From JBDGSM01 sp042217615 (GTDB lineage: Archaea; Nanohalarchaeota; Nanosalinia; Nanosalinales; Nanosalinaceae), in assembly GCA_042217615.1 (NCBI GenBank), contig JBDGSI010000082.1, positions 1 to 17,435 on the forward strand: 17,435 bases of DNA, given 5' to 3'. The position numbers and the translations under genes are program-made. Shown here one piece after another: positions 1-7,153 of the stretch; the stretch's first letter is position 1, and every line of letters starts with the position of its first letter. Under the pieces are notes generated by a model. The model ran no database searches, had not been told where the DNA came from, and saw only the letters and a program-made list of their open reading frames with translations.

Positions 1-1
1 A

Positions 2-274
2 ATCAATGGAGGGTTCTTGACGGGTATTTGTAATGGAAAGTTCCAAACTTTCCAACGCAACTCAAAAACCGAGTTGCTAACAGAAGACCTCCTCAAAGAG
101 GAAGCCTTCATTGTCAAGTGAACCTTGCATCCACGTGAAAACGTGGATACATGGCTACATAAAATGTGTATGCCAGATACAGCGAAAAAACTGTATCTTG
201 CATGGGTCCATCTCTCCTACATCACGCAAAGTAAAAAACATAATGCGCTCATCAAGGCCTTAAACAGGCTCTAA
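2..274 (+). pseudogene. Coding-like frame with one internal stop, unrecognised
   Basis: Reading from base 2, one frame runs 91 codons to TAA at 272-274 with a single internal TGA at 119-121. The translation on both sides looks protein-like (for example NVDTWLHKM before and KALNRL at the end), which would fit the 3' end of a gene whose 5' part lies left of the window. I do not recognise the family; a transposase remnant is one possibility but nothing proves it. The frame coincides with the run of stem-loops at 34-198, so either the protein reading or the RNA reading may be accidental. No start codon with a promoter is visible inside the window. Confidence 0.25.
34..198 (+). other. Hairpin-dense tract, candidate structured RNA
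   Basis: Five perfect stem-loops follow one another: 34-42/46-54 (9 bp, 3-base loop), 57-63/71-77 (7 bp, loop AAAAACC), 90-94/98-102 (5 bp, loop AAA), 129-136/141-148 (8 bp, GAAA tetraloop) and 175-182/191-198 (8 bp, loop CGAAAAAA). The loops are A-rich and one is a GNRA tetraloop when read on plus, so a plus-strand transcript is the better guess. I could not match it to a known RNA: the RNase P core GAGGAAAGTCC and an SRP helix 8 motif are both absent. The 5' boundary may lie outside the window. The same bases also read as a broken protein frame (2-274), so it could be decayed coding DNA; the density of perfect stems argues for structure being selected. Confidence 0.4.
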
Positions 275-469
275 CCCACGCACGTCTCCATGCCGGGTAA
301 ACAAACAGTCCCCGTTAAACCTTATAAAAGGCATGTCGCGGCGACTGAACACGCGGAGCAAGGGAAAAAACTCTTTCTCCGCATCTACGGAAGCCAACTC
401 AAAACTTTATAAACCACTCTGAAAGTTGGAGGCCTTAACGTTTCTCTGTCCCTGGGTCTCCAGGTAATT
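275..469. other. Non-coding spacer with TATA-like boxes and a hairpin
   Basis: No gene is seen here. There is a near-symmetric TATA-like element at about 320-332 (CCTTATAAAAGG) that could serve either strand, a second one at 408-416 (CTTTATAAA), and a stem-loop at 353-382 (GCGGAG pairs with CTCCGC, with an inner AAGGG/CTCTT stem). AGGCCT copies sit at 255-260 and 430-435. A short stem at 451-464 (CCTGG/CCAGG) lies just beyond the stop codon of the minus-strand surface gene and might help end that transcript. The strong TATA boxes with no gene to serve suggest an unannotated short transcript, direction unknown. Confidence 0.3.
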
Positions 470-2320
470 TTAGAATGCTATGAAGAGCTCGCCTTCCTCG
501 TTTCTCTGTACAGGTCCGCCGATTGTTCCTCGTCCCTGAGTCTTCTGAGGTGAGAGGCCTAGGATTTTACCTGTGTTGTCTGTTACCATGTAAACCCAGC
601 CGTCTTCAGTCTTCTCGACAGGATCGACCTTTACCCCTGAAAGCTTTACCTCTCTGCCCATGAAGTACTGCTCGTGCTGCTTGATCTCGCTGATGCTGGA
701 AACCCGTTCCATATCTATATCCTCCATGTCTTCATCTTCTTCCACAATTGAAAGATAGATTACTGCTCCGGCCGCAGCGGCAAACACTCCGAACACAGCC
801 AGAGCCACTAGCAGCCACGGGATACCTGCGTCCTCCTCTTTAACAACGCTAACCTGTTTACTGAGGCCTCCGACATCTACGGAGTGAGAACCTGGCTCCA
901 ACATTACGTTGAAGGAGGCCTTCTCCACGGCTCCAGGCGAAACAGTTATGTTCTTCCGGGATATATTCTCACCGTCCACGTTCAAGACAAGATTCTTGGT
1001 GCCTGATATAGAGCCAACGTTCTCCAGCAAAACATTCACGGAGTAGTTGTAAGCATTAACGCCTTCCGCCTTTCCAGATTCTTTAATGGTCAAATCCTTT
1101 ACAGCAATATCGCTTCTCCCTCTCTCATCGCTGGATGAAGTGACAGCGAAGTAGGAGAAACCTAGAGTCCTGGCCGTAAACTTGAGGCCTTCTCGGCGGG
1201 TTGTAGAGAGCTTCTTCCAGCCTGTATCCTCTAAACGCCTTAAGGTAATATCTCCAGGCCTTATATCAGCTCTTTCCAGCCAGTCCCTGGATACTTCGAA
1301 GAAAATAGTGCCGTTTGCAACATCGCTGCTTCTCAAACCAGGGAAACTGATTCCATGGTAAGAGTAAACTGCTCCTGGAGGCCTTGGAACACTGTCAGGC
1401 CTTGAAACGCCGAAATCGTTGAAGTTAAGTGAGATATTGTTGTTTTCCTGTACTGAGAAAAATACGATCTTCTTGATGACACTGCTCTGATTCAGGGTCA
1501 CTACAACTTTTTGACCTTCTTCAACGCTGCCGATCTCTTTCTCAACGCTGCCGTCACTTCCCACCACAGCTGAAACCTGTAAGGAGGACACGGGACCGGA
1601 TTCAGTATCAGGAGGGATGTACACACCGCCTCCTCCTGTAAATCCTCCGCCGGAGGAAGAACTGTCATCTGAAGAATCAGTATCCGTGCTTGAAGAACTG
1701 TCTGTGGTAAAGCTTTTCTGACTGCCTGTGTAGACAGTGCCGTTGAAACGGATCTCAGCACGGTAAACATGCGAAGTACCTGAGCTGAGGCCTGTGATTT
1801 GTTTAGAGTAGGTTCCAGATGAGGACGCCGTTTCCCAGTTTGTCTCCTGGCTTAAAGAGCTTTCGCCGTAGCTGAAACGGGCCTCTACACTGTCTGCATC
1901 ATCCAAATCAATATCACTGTTCAAAACAGCTGAACTCTCACCGGGGTCTGCGGAACCTGTAGATACTTCCGGTAAATCACCGGGAAAATCGGAGATATTT
2001 AACTCGGTGGAACCGCCTGTAGAGAACTCTATATCTCTGCCAGAATCCCAGTCCTCAACAACCACATCATAACTGCTGCCTGAAACACCGTCAAAATATA
2101 TGTCGTAGAAACCGCTGGAATCAGTTACATCCCAGGCCTTCACAGCTCCTCCGTCACGTATAGAAACATTTACGTCCGAGGCAACAGTCGAATCATTGTA
2201 CGTCACGGTACCGTAAACATTATGAGGCATGGAAGGAGCAGCTAACACTCCTGAAGCCGAGAACAAAAGACCTGAAAAGATCATTGAAAACTTCAAGGCC
2301 TTGAATAATTTCTCAGTCAT
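470..2320 (-). CDS. Membrane-anchored PGF-pre-PGF surface protein with OB-fold-like tail
   Basis: A 616-residue exported protein. Seen in order: signal peptide (1-27); a carboxypeptidase-regulatory-like beta domain (about 34-112); an FN3-like domain (about 115-205); a Ser/Asp/Gly-rich linker (206-240); a PGF-pre-PGF domain (about 245-400) typical of archaeal surface proteins; a CARDB-like domain (about 404-495); one membrane helix (500-526); and a 90-residue acidic cytoplasmic tail. Residues about 552-616 of the tail follow the pattern of an OB-fold (GREVKLSGV, then YMVTDNTGKI). PGF-pre-PGF proteins often end in a PGF-CTERM sorting signal; this one has a permanent anchor instead. It starts 24 bases after the stop of the upstream giant surface gene, with a Shine-Dalgarno-like AAGGTG about 11 bases before ATG, so the two form an operon. 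Likely role: cell-envelope anchoring or sensing; exact function unknown. Confidence 0.85.
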   Translation of the reverse strand: MTEKLFKALKFSMIFSGLLFSASGVLAAPSMPHNVYGTVTYNDSTVASDVNVSIRDGGAVKAWDVTDSSGFYDIYFDGVSGSSYDVVVEDWDSGRDIEFSTGGSTELNISDFPGDLPEVSTGSADPGESSAVLNSDIDLDDADSVEARFSYGESSLSQETNWETASSSGTYSKQITGLSSGTSHVYRAEIRFNGTVYTGSQKSFTTDSSSSTDTDSSDDSSSSGGGFTGGGGVYIPPDTESGPVSSLQVSAVVGSDGSVEKEIGSVEEGQKVVVTLNQSSVIKKIVFFSVQENNNISLNFNDFGVSRPDSVPRPPGAVYSYHGISFPGLRSSDVANGTIFFEVSRDWLERADIRPGDITLRRLEDTGWKKLSTTRREGLKFTARTLGFSYFAVTSSSDERGRSDIAVKDLTIKESGKAEGVNAYNYSVNVLLENVGSISGTKNLVLNVDGENISRKNITVSPGAVEKASFNVMLEPGSHSVDVGGLSKQVSVVKEEDAGIPWLLVALAVFGVFAAAAGAVIYLSIVEEDEDMEDIDMERVSSISEIKQHEQYFMGREVKLSGVKVDPVEKTEDGWVYMVTDNTGKILGLSPQKTQGRGTIGGPVQRNEEGELFIAF

Positions 2321-2344
2321 CTTTGATTACACACCTTTCTTCTA

Positions 2345-5300
2345 TCACTGGACTGCTCTTACATCCGCAGCAGTTACACTCTCCGTACTATTCATTTTAA
2401 CCCAGTAGGCCTCTCCCTCTTTTGTCTCTGTTGTCTGGATAGTTGTAACTCCTCCGTATATGTCTTGAATACTGTAGTGAGTGGATATTCCGAACTCGTT
2501 GAGGTATGCTGAAGCATTCATCCATCTCCTGAATCCTACAAGGTTCCATCCCTTATAGAGGGTGATATCGTTCGGAGCAAGGTCTTCTATATTGTCTGGA
2601 TCCTTTGCATCGACCAGAGTACCTGTCAGGGTTAACGTACCGGAGCCTTTAGCCTTCAAGATGTAGCCTTTCCCAGGTTTGATAGTATCTAAACTGTTGT
2701 TAGGCTTGTCAGGATCGTAAGAGTTCCACGTATTGTTTTCAGCGTTGTAGCCCCAGATCACATCAATATCTGTTCCTTTAATGCCTTCCAAGACTTTTTC
2801 CGGTGACTGTTCTTCAGGTATCAATGGTGTTGAGAAGTAGTTCCATCCTTTCTCCAGTTCAACTTTCTTCTCCTCAAGTTTGAAAGCTACTTCTGTACTT
2901 ATTTGTTGGCCGTTTACCGTTGTGTTTGCTGTAAGGTTGGCTGAGATCGGTTCTGCTCCTACTATAGATGTGATGTTGGCTTCTCCGACTCCGTTGCTTC
3001 CTGTAGTATCTTGAGAGTTTGTAAGGTTTGCAAGGGAATCTCCGTCGGTTGCGTTAAACTCGAACTCCAGGTTTGTACCCGAGATCCTGTTTCCTTCTGG
3101 ACTGCCCGGGAAGCTGCATGTATCGCTTACAAGCACATCCATTGAACGGTTGCTGTAAAGTGTTCCGGAGCTTTCGTAGACGCTGTGGAAATCTGTTGTA
3201 ACATCTAACTCGATTGCTCCGAGAAGGCTTTTCACGTCTACAGTTGTATTAGCTTTGTTTCCAAGTGCATCGACTGTTGAGACGTTTACTGTGTAGGTGC
3301 CGTCTTTAAGCGGCAGTCTCTGAGTGAACTGGTATCCTTTTGAAATCTTTTTATCTAGGGTGTCGATTTTGTTTCCGTCAGCATAGAATATGAACTTGTC
3401 TATACCTACGCCTCGTGTATCTGCGCTTTTTACCTCGATCTCTGGCCCACATGAATCGTTGACTACGTTTTCGATAGTTGTCCCTGGTGCGCTTTTGTCA
3501 AGAGTGTAGGAAGTCATAGGGTCGCCGTAAGTTGAAGTCCAGTTGTTTCCTGCCCTGTCAGAACTGTTTACCCAGAACCAGAGCTCGTTTTTATCCCTGT
3601 CGGTTTGAAGTGCAGTGTCATCTATTGTAAGGTTTACCTCTGTAGAGTTGGTCGTCTGGCTTAGATTGATTAAAGCACTTTGATTGGTTCCCGAGCCCTC
3701 AACGTGATACTTCAAATGGAAAGGATCGGTAGGAAGAGCATTATTATCTTTTAAAGTAACGTTAACCTTTCTCGAACTGTTCGTACTGTCAACAAACCAT
3801 TCATCGTTAACACCTTTCACCCCGCCCTGAATAAAACTGATATTCCCTTCAGGAGGGGTATCATCAACCACTACTTTATCAGTAGCTGTCAAGGAGCCAT
3901 AAAGATCTACATTATCGGTAACATTTATCCCTAAATCATATGTTCCCTCCGGCATCGTAGCTGTTGTCTTGTTCAGGTCAAAGTCGAAAAGACGGGTTAA
4001 GAAACCTGTACCTGAACTGTTAGTATTGAAAGTCAGGCTGTTGCTTTCCCTGATAATGGAGTAACTGATATTTGAAACTCCTGAACCGTTCTCAGTAAAG
4101 CCGTAGTCAAGAAGGAAATCCATATCAGCCTCCCTATTATTCGAAATATAGGCCTTACCTGTGGGAGAGAAAATACTGAAGTTGTGAGGTTCTATACCGT
4201 CAACCTTGGCTGTTCCCCTACCTGAAAGCTTGCTGTAGTATCCAAAGATAGTATCAGCCTCCTCTACTGATAGTTCTCCATCATCCTGGCCTGTAGTGCC
4301 TTGTGTTAAAGTAACATTGCCTTTGAATTTTGGAGTGTCCGAACCCATTTCCGTGAGAGTGATCTCCTCGTTGTTACCCTCTGTGTTGTTTATCGTTGCT
4401 TTAATCGTTTCGATAGTATCGGTACCTGCGTTTGCTTTAGGAGAGTAGACTCTGAATACTGCGGTAGTGGAGGTGTTGTAGTACTTTTTTTCGAAGTCAA
4501 GGTTAGATATTTCTGTGTCTTGAGTAGGGACAGGGTTGTTGGTATTACCTGCACGGTCAATAAGTTTGAACTCCATGTTGTACGTTGAACCGTGCTGTAA
4601 GCCGTTTCCAGAAGTGTAATCCGGTTGATCCAGATCGATTTCATGCTTTGCATCCACTATCGTATCTGTCGCTGCATTGTTTCTATCGTTCAGTGTCCAG
4701 GTAGCATTGTTGCCGCTTCCATCTGCCAAAGTAAAGTTGACAACGTCAGGATGGCTTTCATTATAACTGTAATCAAGTGTAAGGTTTTCACCCATCCTCC
4801 TTGAAACATCGCTGCCAGGCTTTGCAAGATTAAAGCTGTGAGGCGCGGTTGTATCCATGAAAAAGCTCCAGGAAGTTGAGGCCTGGTGATCCTTCCCAAA
4901 CTCCACCGTATCGTTAATCCTGAGATCAACCGTAATCTTATCCGAATTACTGTAGTCAAAGGAAGGCGACTCAGAAGCATTAATCGTCAAATTACTGCCT
5001 GTATTAGAAACATGGGGATCGCTTAAACCCGTACCATTCAAGAAGGCATAGGACTCGTTCCTGACAGTCAAGTTAACCGAGCTCCAGTCCACGCTGCCAT
5101 CAAGATCAACTATATCAAGACTGATCAACTGCTGCCCATTGTTAGAAGCACCGTTATTCTCCGGAGTCCTATTATAGAAATTAGGAGCCTGACCATCAAC
5201 AGTCATCTGAACCCAGGCATCGCCAGTGCTTGCAGAGTTACCCTGATCATCCTCAGCAGAAAGATTAAACTTAAGCACATCTCCAGCTACAGGAGAAGAA

Positions 5301-5647
5301 AGACCGTAATCACTCCAAGTATTATTAGGATCTATAATCCACAAATCCTCATCGTTGGAATCCAGAGAAACAGTATCCGTACCAGGCTTCCACTCAAAAG
5401 TATGGAAACCTCCGGAATAATTTACAGAGGCCTTTACAGAGGTCTTCTTCACTTCACCGGTAGTGGAGTTGATTGTGAAGTTGTATAGAAAGCTTTCCGC
5501 GTTGCTCTGCCGGATATGTGAACCATCGAGACCTTCTGTATCATAGAACTGAGGTGCTGCGGCTGCTGCACCGACTGTCAGTGTTATTGCTGCGGCGATT
5601 AAGAGTTTCTTTTTGAGGCCTTTCCTGTCTCTGCTTTGGTCGGGCAT
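2345..5647 (-). CDS. Large secreted Ig-like/S-layer-like surface glycoprotein
   Basis: An 1100-residue protein with a basic N-terminus and signal peptide ending near residue 31 (GAAAAAPQ). The body is a chain of Ig/cadherin-like beta domains with many Asn-X-Ser/Thr sequons (more than 30 by eye), fitting a heavily N-glycosylated surface protein. The C-terminal 170 residues (about 931-1100) hold two copies of a KGWN module (KGWNYFSTP with GKGYILKAKG, and KGWNLVGFR with GEAYWVKMN). No membrane helix or PGF-CTERM is seen, so it is probably held by partners or by crystalline packing; the downstream membrane-anchored gene, only 24 bases away, is an obvious candidate. It could be the S-layer protein or a host-contact adhesin; sequence alone does not decide. 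It carries only five AGGCCT sites in 3.3 kb, fewer than its surroundings. Confidence 0.85.
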   Translation of the reverse strand: MPDQSRDRKGLKKKLLIAAAITLTVGAAAAAPQFYDTEGLDGSHIRQSNAESFLYNFTINSTTGEVKKTSVKASVNYSGGFHTFEWKPGTDTVSLDSNDEDLWIIDPNNTWSDYGLSSPVAGDVLKFNLSAEDDQGNSASTGDAWVQMTVDGQAPNFYNRTPENNGASNNGQQLISLDIVDLDGSVDWSSVNLTVRNESYAFLNGTGLSDPHVSNTGSNLTINASESPSFDYSNSDKITVDLRINDTVEFGKDHQASTSWSFFMDTTAPHSFNLAKPGSDVSRRMGENLTLDYSYNESHPDVVNFTLADGSGNNATWTLNDRNNAATDTIVDAKHEIDLDQPDYTSGNGLQHGSTYNMEFKLIDRAGNTNNPVPTQDTEISNLDFEKKYYNTSTTAVFRVYSPKANAGTDTIETIKATINNTEGNNEEITLTEMGSDTPKFKGNVTLTQGTTGQDDGELSVEEADTIFGYYSKLSGRGTAKVDGIEPHNFSIFSPTGKAYISNNREADMDFLLDYGFTENGSGVSNISYSIIRESNSLTFNTNSSGTGFLTRLFDFDLNKTTATMPEGTYDLGINVTDNVDLYGSLTATDKVVVDDTPPEGNISFIQGGVKGVNDEWFVDSTNSSRKVNVTLKDNNALPTDPFHLKYHVEGSGTNQSALINLSQTTNSTEVNLTIDDTALQTDRDKNELWFWVNSSDRAGNNWTSTYGDPMTSYTLDKSAPGTTIENVVNDSCGPEIEVKSADTRGVGIDKFIFYADGNKIDTLDKKISKGYQFTQRLPLKDGTYTVNVSTVDALGNKANTTVDVKSLLGAIELDVTTDFHSVYESSGTLYSNRSMDVLVSDTCSFPGSPEGNRISGTNLEFEFNATDGDSLANLTNSQDTTGSNGVGEANITSIVGAEPISANLTANTTVNGQQISTEVAFKLEEKKVELEKGWNYFSTPLIPEEQSPEKVLEGIKGTDIDVIWGYNAENNTWNSYDPDKPNNSLDTIKPGKGYILKAKGSGTLTLTGTLVDAKDPDNIEDLAPNDITLYKGWNLVGFRRWMNASAYLNEFGISTHYSIQDIYGGVTTIQTTETKEGEAYWVKMNSTESVTAADVRAVQ

Positions 5648-5676
5648 GTATCTGTGAAAGGTTTTTCTTTTCAGCC

Positions 5677-5686
5677 TATTTATTAG
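5677..5686 (-). promoter_or_regulatory. TATA box of the surface operon
   Basis: On minus the sequence CTAATAAATA is centred about 35 bases before the ATG at 5647, giving an expected transcript start only some 8 bases upstream of the gene. No Shine-Dalgarno sequence is visible, in keeping with near-leaderless initiation. Confidence 0.5.
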
Positions 5687-5881
5687 TTTGTTACTTGGAA
5701 GGCCTTATCCCCGGTGTTTTGTTCTTTTTTCAGAGGTGATGCAGGTTTGTAGCTGTTATCTGCAGGGTTTCTTCCATGGTTTCCCTGTATTTTGTATGGA
5801 GAAAGGAAAGTGGGAAGGGTTAAAGGCCTCCCCAGGTTTTCAGTCTTTGAGGTTTTTCTAAGTGTTTTTGAACCTGTTTTT

Positions 5882-7093
5882 TCAGTTTCTGGCGTTTTCT
5901 GCTTCTACTACTTTTTCTGCGGCGATTGTATAGGCTGCTTTTCTTCCGTACATGTCTTCCTGTTCTTTAAGTTCTTTGAACTGGGTGTAGGCTTCTTGAA
6001 TGTTTTCCTCAAGTTTTCTGAGGACTTTTTCTTTCTCCCAGTAGTCTCCGGTCTGGTTTTGAACCCATTCGTAGTAGCTGACCGTGACTCCTCCTGAGTT
6101 TGCAAGAATATCCGGTATCATCTCCACTTCTTTCTCCTTCAGGGTTTGATCGGCTTCTCTGGTTACAGGGCCGTTAGCTACCTCTACAATGTAATCAGCC
6201 TTTACTTCTGAACTGTTTTCCTCTGTGATAACTCCTTGAAGCGCAGCAGGAACAAGGAAGTCAACATCCATTTCCAGAAGCTCCTCGTTACTTATACCCT
6301 CTCCAAGACTTGAAACAGTTCCTTTCTCCTGCTTAGCTTCCACGAGATCCTCGTAATGGAAGCCGTCCATGTTTTTAGCAGCTCCGCTGGAGTCAGATAC
6401 AGCTACAACTTTAACACCGAACTCCTCAAGTTTCTCGATCAAAGGCCTTGCTGCGTTACCGAAGCCCTGTACTGCAGCGGTGAGTTCTCCAGATTTCTCT
6501 TCTATAATCTTTTCTATAACGTATGCGGCTCCGTAACCTGTAGCTTCTGCTCTTCCCTTGCTTCCAAAGGCCTCTACAGGTTTTCCGGTTACAATACCTG
6601 GTTTCTGTTCTCCTTCAAGCCTTGAGTACTCGTCCATCATCCAGGCCATCTGTTTGCCGCCGGTATTCATATCTGGAGCAGGTACATCCTTTTCTACACC
6701 GATTATAGGCCTTATGGATTCGATGTACTTTCTGGAAAGTTTTTCCTCTTCTTCCTCACCCAGTTCTTCAGGGTTTACGGCTACACCTCCCTTCCCTCCT
6801 CCGAAAGGTATGTCGGCGACAGCGCATTTCAACGTCATCCAGAGGCTGAGAGCTTTCACTTCATCCCTATTTACATCCTCTGAGAATCTTATACCTCCTT
6901 TTGCAGGTCCTCGAGTTGTTGAATGCTGTGAGCGGAAGGCCTTGAAGGTTTCCTTCTCTCCGTCTTCTTTCTGGATTGTTATACTGGTTTCAAGGGTTTT
7001 TTCGTGGGCTGCGAGTTGTTCGAATTTTTCTTTTTCTCCGATTTCCTGAAGTGCTTCCTTCAGGTTCTGCCGTGCGTCTTCAAGTTCTGACAT
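5882..7093 (-). CDS. gdhA: Glutamate dehydrogenase (hexameric family)
   Basis: Catalyses the reversible oxidative deamination of glutamate to 2-oxoglutarate and ammonia in the cytoplasm, linking carbon and nitrogen metabolism. The 403-residue length is near the usual 410-450 of small hexameric enzymes. Visible active-site residues: K65 in GPAKGGIRF, K89 in MTLKCA, the catalytic K101 in PFGGGKGGV, and D141 in VPAPDMNT. The Rossmann fold starts at AVQGFGNAA (glycines 210 and 212); ANGPVT and NSGGVTVSYYEW are also typical. Cofactor choice (NAD or NADP) cannot be read safely. The surface has long acidic runs (EEEEE at 113-117), as in halophilic enzymes. It lies 234 bases upstream of the surface operon and 60 bases downstream of the pilin-like gene, with no clear TATA in that short gap, so it may be read from the upstream promoter. 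Confidence 0.95.
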   Translation of the reverse strand: MSELEDARQNLKEALQEIGEKEKFEQLAAHEKTLETSITIQKEDGEKETFKAFRSQHSTTRGPAKGGIRFSEDVNRDEVKALSLWMTLKCAVADIPFGGGKGGVAVNPEELGEEEEEKLSRKYIESIRPIIGVEKDVPAPDMNTGGKQMAWMMDEYSRLEGEQKPGIVTGKPVEAFGSKGRAEATGYGAAYVIEKIIEEKSGELTAAVQGFGNAARPLIEKLEEFGVKVVAVSDSSGAAKNMDGFHYEDLVEAKQEKGTVSSLGEGISNEELLEMDVDFLVPAALQGVITEENSSEVKADYIVEVANGPVTREADQTLKEKEVEMIPDILANSGGVTVSYYEWVQNQTGDYWEKEKVLRKLEENIQEAYTQFKELKEQEDMYGRKAAYTIAAEKVVEAENARN

Positions 7094-7153
7094 GTTAAGT
7101 TACTGAAGGCCTGCAGTTTTTTCATGTGGTTGGTAACGGCTGGGTGATGTCCT

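Noticed and set aside
1..385. RNase P RNA or SRP RNA
   Set aside because: The conserved RNase P core GAGGAAAGTCC and the SRP helix 8 sequence are absent on both strands.
6558..7049. 163-codon plus-strand open frame opposite the glutamate dehydrogenase gene
   Set aside because: It is Ser/Pro/Phe-rich with no family features and lies entirely antisense to a gene whose catalytic motifs are intact.
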